Positions 8,413 through 16,976 of a stretch of 64,000 bases of DNA are shown here, in pieces. Position 1 is the stretch's first letter. Every line of letters begins with the position of its first letter. The notes below the pieces were generated by a model. It was not told where the DNA came from. It saw nothing but the letters and a program-made list of their open reading frames with translations, and searched no databases. A program made the position numbers and the translations under genes. Source of the stretch: VRUE01 sp963840565 (GTDB lineage: Bacteria > Actinomycetota > Thermoleophilia > Solirubrobacterales > 70-9); assembly GCA_963840565.1 (NCBI GenBank), contig CAWIZH010000002.1, positions 62,001-126,000 on the forward strand, read 5' to 3'.

Positions 8413-9619
8413 TTGGAGATCGACATCGGTCGAGGCAAGAAGGGGCGGCGCGCTTACGGATTCGACGACATCGCAATCGTCCCGTCGCGCCGCACCCGCG
8501 ATCCTGACGACATTGACATCAGCTGGAACCTGGGCCCCTATCGCTTCGAGTTGCCGCTCGTGGCCTCGGCGATGGACGGCGTGGTCAGTCCCGACACCGC
8601 GGTGCTGGTCAACGAGCTCGGTGGGCTCGGCGTGCTCAACCTCGAGGGGATCTGGACCCGCTTCGAGAACGCCGAGGAAAAGCTCGAGATGGTCGCCGCT
8701 GCGCCCAAGCACGAGGCGACCCGGATCATGCAGGAGATCTACGCCGAGCCGGTCAAGTCTGAGCTGATCGGCAAGCGGATCGCCGAAATCAAGGAGCGCG
8801 GGGCGGTTGCCTGCGGCTCGCTTGACGCCGCAGAAAGTGCGCGAGCACTACGAGGTCGCGGTCGAGGCCGGGATCGACATCCTCGTCATCCAGGGCACGG
8901 TGATCTCGGCCGAACACGTCTCGACCACGGTCGAGCCGCTCAACCTGAAGGAGTTCATCGCCGAGGTGCCGGTACCGACCGTGGTCGGCGGCTGCGCCTC
9001 CTACTCAACCGGACTGCACCTGATGCGGACCGGCGCCGTCGGCGTCCTGGTCGGCGTCGGGCCTGGCGCCGCCTGCACCACCCGCGGCGTGCTCGGGATC
9101 GGCGTGCCGCAGGCGACCGCGATCGCCGACGTTGCGGCGGCCCGCTCCCAGCACATGCTGGAGACCGGCGAGTACGTCAACGTGATCGCCGACGGTGGCA
9201 TGCGCACCGGCGGCGACGTCTCCAAGGCGATCGCCTGCGGGGCCGACTCGGTGATGGTCGGCTCGCCGCTGGCCCGCGCCAAGGAGGCCCCCGGTCGTGG
9301 CTTCCACTGGGGGATGGCGACCTTCCATCCCTCGCTGCCGCGGGGCACCCGCGTCACCACCAAGCAGGACGGGACGCTGGAGGAAATCCTGCTCGGCCCG
9401 GCCCAGGAGAACGACGGCACCTTCAACCTGATGGGGGCGCTGAAGACCTCGATGGCCACCTGTGGCTACGAGGACATCCGTTCCTTCCAGCGGGCCGAGG
9501 TGATGGTCGCGCCGGCCCTGATGAGCGAGGGCAAGAAGCTGCAGAACGAGCAGTCGGTCGGGATGGGCTCCAACGGGCGCGCAGCGGTCTCGGCCGGTGT
9601 TGGAGTCGCCGACGACTGA
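8413..9619 (+). CDS. guaB3: GuaB3-family IMP dehydrogenase-related protein (frameshifted)
   Basis: About 401 aa. TTG 8413 is supported by GGAGGA ending 6 nt upstream. It carries the IMPDH/GMPR barrel: FDDIAIVPSRRT near the N-terminus, the catalytic loop GPGAACTTRGVLGIGVPQ, and the phosphate-binding VIADGGMRTGGDVSKAIACGA. The length and the TTRG version of the loop match the actinobacterial GuaB3 paralogue rather than canonical GuaB; there are no CBS domains. One extra G at about 8822 (CTT-G-ACGCCG) shifts frame 1 to 2. It lies immediately upstream of guaA and overlaps it by 23 nt, in keeping with purine nucleotide metabolism. Confidence 0.85.
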
Positions 9620-11183
9620 GGCCGGCGCCTCAACAGCGCCGGCCCAGGCCTCAGAGGAGGTGCTCGTCCTCGATTTCGGGGGCCAGTACTCGCAGCTGAT
9701 CGCGCGACGCATCCGAGAATGCGGAGTTTTCGCTGAGCTGTTGCCGGCGAGCACGCCGCTGGAGACGATCCGCGAGCGCAAGCCGAAGGGCCTTGTGCTC
9801 TCCGGTGGTCCCGCCTCGGTCTACGAGGTGGGGGCGCCGGCGTTCCCGACCGAGCTGCTCGACCTCGAGATTCCCGTGCTGGGCATCTGTTACGGGATGC
9901 AGGCGATGGTCCAGGCGCTCGGGGGAAGGGTCGAGGCGGCCGAGGCGGGAGAGTTCGGGCGCACCGATTTGACCCTCACCGACGGGGGCGGCCACCTGCT
10001 CTCCGGCCTGCCCGAGGAGCAGCACTGCTGGATGAGCCACCGCGACGCCGTCTTCGAGCCGCCGCAAGGGTTCACCGCGCTCGCCTCCAGCCCCGGCTCG
10101 CCGGTGGCGGCCTGCGAGTACCCCGATCGCGGGCTCTACGGGATCCAGTTCCACCCCGAGGTCGTGCACACGCCCTACGGGACCGAGATCCTCACCCGCT
10201 TCCTGCGCGACGTCGCCGGCTGCGAGCAGCAGTGGTCGCCGCAATCGGTGATCGAAGAGCAGGTCGCCAAGATCCGCGCCCAGGTGGGGGAGGGGCGGGT
10301 GATCTGCGGCCTCTCCGGCGGCGTCGATTCCTCGGTCGCGGCGCTGCTCGTCCACAAGGCGATCGGCGAGCAGCTGACCTGCGTCTTCGTCGATCACGGC
10401 CTGATGCGGCTGAACGAGGCCGAGCAGGTCGTCGCCGCCTTCGAGCAGTTCGGCATCCCGCTGGTCCACGTCGAGGCCGAGCAGCGCTTCCTCGACAAGC
10501 TGGCCGGCCACGACGAGCCCGAGCGCAAGCGCAAGATCATCGGCGAGGAGTTCATCCGCGTCTTCGAGGAGGAGGCGGAGAAGCTCGAGGACGCCGCCTA
10601 CCTGGTCCAGGGCACGCTCTACTCCGACGTGATCGAGTCCGGCGGCAGCGACGGCGCGGCGACGATCAAGTCCCACCACAACGTCGGCGGCCTGCCCGAC
10701 GACCTCGAATTCGAGCTGGTCGAGCCGCTGCGGATGCTGTTCAAGGACGAGGTCCGCGCGGTCGGCGCCGAGCTGGGACTGCCGGAGCGGATGGTCTGGC
10801 GCCAGCCCTTCCCGGGGCCCGGCTTGGGGATCCGCATCGTCGGCGGCGAGGTAAACAAGGAGCGGCTCGACATCCTGCGCGCCGCCGACGCGATCCTGCA
10901 GGAGGAGATCCGCGCCGCCGACCTCTACCGCCAGCTCTGGCAGTCGTTCTGCGTGCTGCCCGTCGTGCGCTCGGTCGGCGTCCAGGGCGACGGCCGCACC
11001 TACGCCTACCCGATCGTGATCCGCGCCGTCACCTCCGACGACGCGATGACCGCCGACTGGGCCCGCCTCCCCTACGACCTGCTGGAGCGGGTCTCCAACC
11101 GGATCATCAACGAGATAACCGACGTAAACCGCGTAGCGCTGGATATCTCCTCCAAGCCGCCGGCAACCATCGAGTGGGAGTAA
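9597..11183 (+). CDS. guaA: GMP synthase (glutamine-hydrolysing)
   Basis: A complete 528-aa enzyme making GMP from XMP, ATP and glutamine. The class I glutamine amidotransferase domain has LDFGGQYSQLIARR, the nucleophile Cys in LGICYGMQ and the catalytic FHPEV. The ATP-pyrophosphatase domain has LSGGVDSSV. The C-terminal dimerisation domain ends KPPATIEWE, the standard GuaA terminus. The start is GTG 9597, within the end of guaB3; the first 20 or so residues are a low-complexity leader. There is no frameshift. Confidence 0.95.
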   Translation: MLESPTTEAGASTAPAQASEEVLVLDFGGQYSQLIARRIRECGVFAELLPASTPLETIRERKPKGLVLSGGPASVYEVGAPAFPTELLDLEIPVLGICYGMQAMVQALGGRVEAAEAGEFGRTDLTLTDGGGHLLSGLPEEQHCWMSHRDAVFEPPQGFTALASSPGSPVAACEYPDRGLYGIQFHPEVVHTPYGTEILTRFLRDVAGCEQQWSPQSVIEEQVAKIRAQVGEGRVICGLSGGVDSSVAALLVHKAIGEQLTCVFVDHGLMRLNEAEQVVAAFEQFGIPLVHVEAEQRFLDKLAGHDEPERKRKIIGEEFIRVFEEEAEKLEDAAYLVQGTLYSDVIESGGSDGAATIKSHHNVGGLPDDLEFELVEPLRMLFKDEVRAVGAELGLPERMVWRQPFPGPGLGIRIVGGEVNKERLDILRAADAILQEEIRAADLYRQLWQSFCVLPVVRSVGVQGDGRTYAYPIVIRAVTSDDAMTADWARLPYDLLERVSNRIINEITDVNRVALDISSKPPATIEWE

Positions 11184-11240
11184 CGCATCAACTTCTCGAT
11201 CTGGCAGGTAGAGACGTGATGCGTCGACTCGGAGGTTGCA

Positions 11241-12068
11241 GTGCCTTCGTTCGCTGTCTCGATCTCGATTCTCGGCCTGGTTCAGGCGGCGCTGGTGGCG
11301 TTGCCGGCGCCACGGTCGCTGCCGGCGTGGCTGGATCGTCTGCGCAGCTCGCTGGTGGGCGCTGATCCCGGCGCTCTCGATCGTCGTCGTGGTCGCGGTG
11401 ATCGAACTCGACTCCGGCTCGGCGACCGCGCTCGCCTACTCTGGCTTTGGTCGCAGTGCCGCCGCTTGCGGCCTTGCTGCCGCTCGGCGCTGCTCGCTCG
11501 CGCGGCTCGGCGCAGCCGGCGCTGGGCCGCTGGCGGTCGCTGCGCGCTCTTTGCGCTCGCCTGGGCGGCTCGCGACTCGCTCGTCGGAGAGACCGCGGCA
11601 ATGGTGCTCTCGGGACTTGCCTGCATCACCCTCGGCTGGCTGCTGGTCTCCATCGTGCCGGCCCTCTGGCTGCGCCTCGGCGTCTACGCGATGGCGGCGC
11701 TCGACACGTGGTTCGTCGCCTCCGACCTCCTCCAGGGCCCCAACGCGGTCCTCAGCACCGCCTCTCCCGCGGGCGACCTGCCCCGCCTGCAGGCAGTCCA
11801 CTTCGGCTCGGCCCAAATGGGCTTCGGCGACCTCTTCATAGCCGCCCTGGTCGGCTGCCTCCTAGCCAAACAGCCCGCCGACGGGCCTGAAACGTCCAAA
11901 TATTGGACGTTTCAGGCCCGTCGGCAGCTCGCCGCGGCGGGGCTTGTGGCCGGGCTGGCGCTTGCTTTCGACCTTTTCTTCTTTGCGGTCGACGAGTTGC
12001 CGGCTACCGTGCCGGTTGCTGCGGCGCTGTTCGTGGTTCAGAGGAGGGCTAGGTCGCGAACGACCTGA
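11241..12068 (+). CDS. Multi-pass membrane protein of unknown function, with in-frame palindrome
   Basis: About 275 aa, GTG 11241 preceded by GGAGG. Hydrophobic segments are SISILGLVQAALVAL, LIPALSIVVVVAVIEL, ALVAVPPLAALLPL, AAMVLSGLACITLGWLLVS, LFIAALVGCLLAK and LAAAGLVAGLALAFDLFFF, so six or more helices. The frame steps 3 to 1 to 2 and back to 3 between about 11355 and 11560, three apparent +1 insertions. A 49-bp palindrome at 11877-11925 lies within the coding frame and adds about 17 residues (PADGPETSKYWTFQARR) between the last two helices. The end overlaps the convergent hydrolase gene by 20 nt. Family not recognised. Confidence 0.65.
   Translation: MPSFAVSISILGLVQAALVALPAPRSLPAWLDRLRSSLVGADPGALDRRRGRGDRTRLRLGDRARLLWLWSQCRRLRPCCRSALLARAARRSRRWAAGGRCALFALAWAARDSLVGETAAMVLSGLACITLGWLLVSIVPALWLRLGVYAMAALDTWFVASDLLQGPNAVLSTASPAGDLPRLQAVHFGSAQMGFGDLFIAALVGCLLAKQPADGPETSKYWTFQARRQLAAAGLVAGLALAFDLFFFAVDELPATVPVAAALFVVQRRARSRTT
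11877..11925. repeat. Palindromic repeat family B, copy 1 (inside a coding frame)
   Basis: A perfect 23-bp inverted repeat with a 3-nt ATA loop. The left arm begins GCCGACGGGCCTGAAACG, and the right arm ends in its exact complement. A second 49-nt copy at 29409-29457 shares the outer 20 bp of each arm with two mismatches between its arms. The copy is translated in frame inside a membrane protein. CAG on both sides of a 51-nt unit would fit a 3-bp target duplication, but this is inference. Confidence 0.8.
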
Positions 12069-12932
12069 TTGCCGCTGCGACCGCGGCTGGCTGGTCCTCT
12101 GGGGTGAAGCTGAAGGAGTCGTCGATTCGACCAGGCTGCCGTTCCTCAGGGCTGCCGCATAGCGCTTGGCGTGGGCGAGGGGGAAGACCTTGTCCTCGCT
12201 TGACCAGATCAGCAGCGTCGGCAGATCGCTGTGTGCGATCAGGTGCTCGCCGGCTGCGCGGACCGGAGCGGTCGAGGCGGATGACATCGCCTTGGCGACG
12301 TCGCGCAGCACGCCTCCGTCGCGGCCCGCGGGCAGGGCATAGGAGTCAGATACCTCGGGCTCGAGCGGGTGCTTGGCCAGCAGGCCGTAGGCGACTGGGA
12401 TCGCCCGCACCGCCGGGTCCTCGAGCGCGGCGAGGAGTTGGCCCAGCGCCTGCGGGTCACTCGCGGCGGCCGGCAGGCCATCGAACGGCTTCGGCGGCCA
12501 CTCGTCATACGGGGTCTCGCAGGAGGTGAGGACGAGGCGGGAGACGCGCTCACCGAGGCTCTCGCCGTGCTGGGCGAGGGCGATCTGGGAGTAGGCGCCG
12601 CCGGAGTCGTTGCCGACCAGCGTCACATCGCTCAAGTCGAGGCGCTCGGCCGCAGTGGCGATCAGGCCGGCGACTCCCGCGGGGGAGAGGTCGGCATCGG
12701 CGTTCATCGGCGTGCGGTGGGAGCCAAGCGGAAGGTCGAGGACGAGGCAGCGGAACTCGTCGCAAAGGATGTCGACGACCTTGCGCCAGAGGTTCGCGTT
12801 CGCCAGCCAGCCGTGGCTGAAGAGAAGGGCAGGGCCCTCCCCGCGCTCGAAGTAGTCGAGCCTGCCGCTCGGCAGCTCCGGCGAGCGGGACTCCCCGAGG
12901 AGCTCCGAGCGCCAGCGGTGCGGCTCGCTCAA
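12049..12932 (-). CDS. Alpha/beta hydrolase with Asp nucleophile (epoxide hydrolase/haloalkane dehalogenase-like)
   Basis: About 294 aa, from TTG 12932 overlapping the upstream hydrolase stop (TTGA) to TAG 12051-12049. The oxyanion motif is LLFSHGWLANANLWRKV. The nucleophile elbow is LVGNDSGGAYSQ, i.e. G-x-D-x-G, so the nucleophile is Asp rather than Ser, as in epoxide hydrolases and haloalkane dehalogenases. A late acid is in LLIWSSEDKVFP. The C-terminal frame shifts near 12128 and then reads IDDSFSFTPEDQPAAV. The His expected after the acid is not obvious in the given sequence, possibly lost at the frameshift. The substrate cannot be inferred. Confidence 0.75.
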
Positions 12933-13745
12933 GCGACGGCCTCCGCCGGCCCCTCGGCAAAGGCGGCGTCGGCGAACGGCACGAGCTTGGCGGCGAACCC
13001 CCGTGGGTCGCTGACCTGAGGGGAGTGCCCGGTGTCGAAGACCTCGAGCTGTGCGCCTGGGATCGTCGCCGCGACCTTGCGGCCGACCTTGAGCGGAATC
13101 ACCGGGTCGCGCTTGCCCCAGGCGACCAGGGTCGGCGCCGCGATCGAACCCGCCTCGGCACGGAGGTCGTGCTGCGGCGAGGAGAAGCTCCCCCAGAGCT
13201 CGCTGACCGCACGCAGCCCAGGGTCCTGACGGGTGGTCGCGATGCCGACGTCCCTGGCGCGGCGGTCGGCGTCGCTGCTGGGGCGCATGTAGCGGTTGGC
13301 AAACCAGGGGTAGATCGCGCGCAGGAAGCGTGGCCGCGCCATCAGCGCGCAGAAGGCGCGGACCTGGAGGCCGCGGCCGAGGAAGCCGCCGCTGTCGACG
13401 AGGACGAGGCCGCGGACCAGCTCGGGCCTGCGGATCGCCAGCCGGCCGGCGGCAAAGCCTCCGATCGAGTTGCCGACGACGATCGCCCCGCCGGGCGCGA
13501 GCCGCTCGACCAGCTCTTCGGCGACGTCGGCGAAGCGCATCGCGGTCGCGGCGCCCTTGCCCGCCGGCGATTCGCCGTGGCCGGGCCAGTCCACGCGCGA
13601 TCGAGCGGAAGCGGGGCGGCAGCAGGTCGCGCAGGTCGTCGAAGTCGTGGCGGTCGTGGGCGCCGCTGCTGAGCAGGACGATCGGGTTGCCGTTGCCGCG
13701 CTCGTCGTAGGCGATCGGTCCGGTAGTGGTCTCCAAGAGCCCCAT
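12929..13745 (-). CDS. Alpha/beta hydrolase with Ser nucleophile (frameshifted)
   Basis: About 271 aa, ATG 13745 to TGA 12931-12929. The N-terminus is MGLLETTTGPIAYDERGNG with VLLSSGAHDRHDFDDL. One extra C at about 13596 shifts the frame, and the protein continues VDWPGHGESP with the nucleophile elbow GNSIGGFAAG, acid in VAWGKRDPVIP and catalytic His in FDTGHSPQ. It is therefore a complete Ser-Asp-His hydrolase. It is translationally coupled to the Asp-type hydrolase downstream and divergent from a TetR regulator; the shared upstream region holds two palindromic sites, so regulation by that TetR protein is likely. Confidence 0.8.
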
Positions 13746-13762
13746 CGGCGCGAGCCTAACAG

Positions 13763-13802
13763 ATGACTGACCGGTCGGTCATGTTGAGTGACCACTCGGT
13801 CA
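13763..13802. promoter_or_regulatory. Two TetR-type operator palindromes in the hydrolase/tetR divergent promoter
   Basis: Site 1 (13763-13782) is ATGACTGACCGGTCGGTCAT, palindromic but for one base pair on each side. Site 2 (13789-13802) is TGACCACTCGGTCA. Both share TGACC and GGTCA half-sites. They sit 17 nt upstream of the hydrolase ATG and immediately upstream of the TetR start, where autoregulation and control of the hydrolase pair would be exerted. Confidence 0.65.
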
Positions 13803-13817
13803 GGTAGCCTCGAGGAG

Positions 13818-14375
13818 GTGCCGTCTGCAGCCAGTCACAGCCGTTGGGAGCCGGACGCGCAGACACCCTGCTCGACGCCGGGGTCGCGGTCGCCGAGCAG
13901 CACGGGCTTGCCGGCCTCAGCGTCAACCGTGTCGTCGCCGAGGCCGGCGTGGCGAAGGGCACCTTCTACGTGCACTTCGAGACCCGCGAGGCATTCGTCG
14001 ACGCGCTCCACGCCCGCTTCCACGCTCGCGTGCAGGAGGCGGTCGGCGAGGCGACCGCGGGATTGCCCCCCGGAGCTGATCGGATCGTCTCGCGGCGCCG
14101 AGGCCTATCTCGACACCTGCCTCGAGGACCGCGCGGTGAAGGCGCTGGCGCTGGAGGCGCGCTCGGACCCCGACCTCGCCGCCTCGATGTCCGCCCGGCA
14201 CGAGCAGTTCGCCGCCTCGGCGGTGCCCAGCTTCAAGGCGATGGGCTGGCCCGACGCCGCGGCCGCCTCCCACCTGCTTGCGGCGATGACGGCCGAGGTC
14301 GCGATCCGCGAGCTCGAGGCGGGTCGCCGCCTGCCCGCCGCCCGCCGCAGCCTGCGGCGCTTCCTCGGCGCCTAA
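13818..14375 (+). CDS. TetR-family transcriptional regulator (two frameshifts)
   Basis: About 185 aa. The DNA-binding domain is complete in one frame: LLDAGVAVAEQHGLAGLSVN, VVAEAGVAKGTFYVHFETRE, the canonical TetR helix-turn-helix followed by the FYxHF helix. The ligand-binding half continues in another frame (AEAYLDTCLEDRAVKALALE to RRLPAARRSLRRFLGA). The start is probably GTG 13818 (reading PSAASHSRWEPDA), with one break near 13857 and one near 14088. It is divergent from the hydrolase operon with two operator-like palindromes between, so it probably represses both. Confidence 0.8.
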   Translation: MPSAASHSRWEPDAQTPCSTPGSRSPSSTGLPASASTVSSPRPAWRRAPSTCTSRPARHSSTRSTPASTLACRRRSARRPRDCPPELIGSSRGAEAYLDTCLEDRAVKALALEARSDPDLAASMSARHEQFAASAVPSFKAMGWPDAAAASHLLAAMTAEVAIRELEAGRRLPAARRSLRRFLGA

Positions 14376-14382
14376 CCGCGAA

Positions 14383-15334
14383 TCAGCTGTAGCGGTCCCA
14401 TTTTTCGAGGTAGGGCAGCGGGTCGATCGGGCTGCCTCCCTCATACCAGCCTGGCGCGGTCCAGATCTCGAAGTGGAGGTGGCAGGCGGTGGCGTCGCCG
14501 GTGTCGCCGACGATCCCGATCGGCTGGCCGGTGCGGACCTGTTCTCCGGTCAGCAGCGGTGAGGGTTCGGCCAGGTGCGCGTACATGAAGTCGAGCGAGC
14601 TGCCCTTGCCGTCGATCACGATGTAGTTGCCGGCCGCATACTGGTAGCCGGAGTACTGGACCGTGCCGCCGCGAGCGGCGACCAGCGGCGTGCCGCAGGC
14701 GGCCATCGTGTCCTGCCCCTGGTGGGTGTGGCCCGTGCGGGCAGCGCCGAAGCGGCCGGCGCCCATCGCGAATTCGTGGGCGCCGAGGATCGGGAAGGCG
14801 TAGCCGTAGAGGGCGAAGCCGAGGTTGAGCGGTTCGGCTCGAGGTCGAGGCCCGGGCGGCCGGCTGTGGCGGCGCAGCGCCTTGCGCCTCGATGCGGAAG
14901 CTGTAGCGGCCGTTGCGCGCCGGCCGGCCTTCGCTCGTCGTCCCGTCCCAGCGGATCCGCACTTCGAGGTTCGGTTCGACGTCGTTGCGATAGAAGCTGC
15001 GGGCGACTTCGCCGGCTGTGTTGACGACGTCGATCTGGAGGTCGTTCTGCGCCTGGGTGCTGGCGATCGCGAAGCGGACGCTGGGGTAATGGAAGCCGTA
15101 GAAGAAGGATTTGCGCGGCGTCGCCTGGGCCGAGACGAGGCTGAGCGTGCCGGCGCTCGGCGCTTCGGCCGCCGGGGTGCCGGTGGGGCTGCCCGGAGGC
15201 GGTGGGCCGCCGGCAGCGGTGAAGGCGCCGCCGGTTGCCGCCGTCGCCGGCGCGGCCAGGATCAGCAGCAAAGCCACCGCCGCGATCGTCATATGAATTC
15301 CCGCCAACCAAGGCCTGGCGTTCTTGCTTGCCAC
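14383..15334 (-). CDS. Secreted M23-family peptidoglycan peptidase (frameshifted)
   Basis: About 316 aa, GTG 15334. A signal peptide (MTIAAVALLLILAAPATAA) follows a short basic leader. The middle contains a Pro/Gly-rich spacer and a beta domain (VRFAIASTQAQNDLQIDVVN, RWDGTTSEGRPARNGRYSFR). The C-terminal LytM/M23 domain has the zinc ligands HTHQGQD and HLHFEIW. It hydrolyses peptidoglycan cross-links outside the membrane. An extra A near 14843 (TCG-A-GCCGAA) breaks the frame before AEPLNLGFALYGY. The gene lies directly behind a ydaO-type riboswitch, so c-di-AMP control is likely. Confidence 0.85.
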
Positions 15335-15340
15335 GTGCCC

Positions 15341-15482
15341 TCTCTTTCCTTCGCCTGCGGAGTTAGCTGTCGGGCTCGCGCTGAAAGAGATGCGCTACGA
15401 CCTTTTCGGCCGATTCGCCCCTGGAACCTGCAACGGTTCCTGCGGTTCCTCCGCTCCCACCCACATGTGCGGCTGGGATTAG
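15341..15482 (-). promoter_or_regulatory. c-di-AMP (ydaO-yuaA) riboswitch upstream of the M23 peptidase
   Basis: On the minus strand the leader holds the conserved blocks of the ydaO motif in order: GGAGGAACCGC, then AGGGGCGAATC (15422-15412), GTAGCGCATCTCT, and the 3' signature CCGACAGCTAACTCCGCAGG followed by CGAAGGAAAGAG (15373-15341). It ends 7 nt before the GTG start of a cell-wall hydrolase, the classic context for this OFF-switch in actinobacteria. Recognition is by pattern, without a covariance search. Confidence 0.8.
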
Positions 15483-15499
15483 GCAGTTGTTGGCGCGGC

Positions 15500-15505
15500 A
15501 GTATA
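15500..15505 (-). promoter_or_regulatory. Likely -10 element of the riboswitch-M23 transcript
   Basis: TATACT on the minus strand, about 20 nt upstream of the first riboswitch block. A good -35 box is not obvious at 16-18 nt; TTGGCG lies 20 nt upstream. Confidence 0.45.
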
Positions 15506-15588
15506 GACACCGATGCGGCCACCTACGCCAATACGGCGTGGCGGCTATCATGCCGTGGCCGCTGGGAGCTCCCCGCGGCTTTTCTCTG

Positions 15589-16023
15589 ATGAAGACCTAT
15601 GTCGCCAAACCTTCCGACCGCCAGCGAGACTGGTACGTCGTCGATGCCGAGGGCCAGACCCTGGGCCGTCTCGCGACCCGGATCGCGGACGCTCTGCGCG
15701 GCAAGCGCAAGCCCGAGTACACGCCCCACATCGACACCGGGGACTTCATCGTCGTCATCAACGCGGAGAAAATCCACGTCACCGGCGACAAGCTGAACCA
15801 GAAGCGCTACTGGCGCCACAGCGGCTACCCGGGCGGGATCAAGTCCCGCACCCTGGCCGAGATGCTCGACCGCCGGCCCGAGGAGGTCATCCGCAAGGCG
15901 GTCAAGGGGATGCTTCCCCGCAACCGGCTCGCCCGCCAGCAGTTGACCAAGCTGAAGGTGTACGCGGGCCCTGACCACCCGCATGCCGCGCAGCAGCCAA
16001 AACCGATGGAGATCAAGACTTGA
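15589..16023 (+). CDS. rplM: 50S ribosomal protein L13
   Basis: 144 aa, ATG 15589, normal length for L13. Landmarks: MKTYVAKPSDRQRDWYVVDA, LGRLATRIADALRGK, YTPHIDTGDFIVVINAEK and the C-terminal KLKVYAGPDHPHAAQQP. It binds 23S rRNA early in large-subunit assembly. It precedes rpsI with an overlap (TTGA), the standard bacterial arrangement. The frame is open further upstream, but the L13 family begins at MKT. Confidence 0.97.
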   Translation: MKTYVAKPSDRQRDWYVVDAEGQTLGRLATRIADALRGKRKPEYTPHIDTGDFIVVINAEKIHVTGDKLNQKRYWRHSGYPGGIKSRTLAEMLDRRPEEVIRKAVKGMLPRNRLARQQLTKLKVYAGPDHPHAAQQPKPMEIKT

Positions 16024-16966
16024 GCGACGAGCAGAACAAAGAGACTTCAGAGCAGCCCGAGGACTCGCAGGTGGAGGAGACTCCGGCTGAGGGTTCAGAG
16101 GCCGCGCCCGCGGGTCCTGTCGCGGAGGAGGACTCCGTCGTCCTCGCAAGCTGCGGGCGAGGAGCCCTCCTCCACGCCACCCGCGGATGAGGCGTCTGAC
16201 GCTGAGCCCGAGGCGCCCGCCGCCGAGGGAGAAGCCGATTGAGGAGCCTGTGGCGGAGCAGCCGGTTGATGAGGCGCCCGCGGCTGAGGGAGATGCCGCT
16301 GAGGAGCCCGTTGCCGAGGAGCAGGCCGAGGCCGCTGAGGAGCCCGCTGCTCCCGAGGCGGCTGAGAAGCCCAAGGCTGAGGAGAAGAAGAAGGACGTTA
16401 TTCCTGGGGCCGACCTGGAGCCGATTGCGGTTGAGTCGGCTGAGCGGCCGCTCAGTGCTGAGGAGCAGGCTCGCAAGGAGGCTGAAGAGGAGGAGCGGCG
16501 CCAGCGTGAGGCCGCGCTGGTTGGCGATGCGGAGGAGGAGCCGAGTGCCGCCAGCCGCGCGCCGGCCAAACTCGAGGGCGATGCTCGCTACCTCGCCACC
16601 GGCAAGCGCAAGACTTCGATCGCCCGGGTGACGCTGCTGCCCGGCAGCGGCAAGGTGCAGATCAACAAACGCGAGCTGGCCGAGTTCTTCCCGCGGCCGC
16701 TGCACCAGACGATGGCGCTGCAGCCGCTGACGATCACCGGCTACGAGGGCAACGTCGACGTTCGCGTCCGCGTCCACGGTGGCGGCATCAGCGGCCAGGC
16801 CGGCGCGGTGCGCCACGGAATCGCCCGGGCGCTGACCGAGATCGACCCCGAGTTGCGCGGCGAGCTCAAGCGCCGCGGCTTCCTTACCCGCGACGCGCGG
16901 GCCAAGGAGCGCAAGAAGGCCGGCCTGAAGAAGGCGCGCAAGCGGCCTCAGTTCTCCAAGCGTTAG
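16020..16966 (+). CDS. rpsI: 30S ribosomal protein S9 with long acidic N-terminal extension (frameshifted)
   Basis: The C-terminal 130 or so residues are a complete S9: YLATGKRKTSIARVTLLPGS, GGGISGQAGAVRHGIARAL, ending KKARKRPQFSKR, the tail that reaches the P-site tRNA. In front lies an extension of about 180 residues rich in Glu, Ala and Pro (EEPVAEEQ-type repeats), turning highly charged with KAEEKKKD and EEEERRQRE before S9 proper. TTG 16020 overlaps the rplM stop. The extension is read through two +1 shifts (about 16143 and 16240); all three frame pieces are acidic and Pro/Ala-rich in the same style, which supports a real extension. S9 in other actinobacteria carries a shorter acidic leader. 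Confidence 0.85.
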
Positions 16967-16976
16967 GAGCCAGTCG

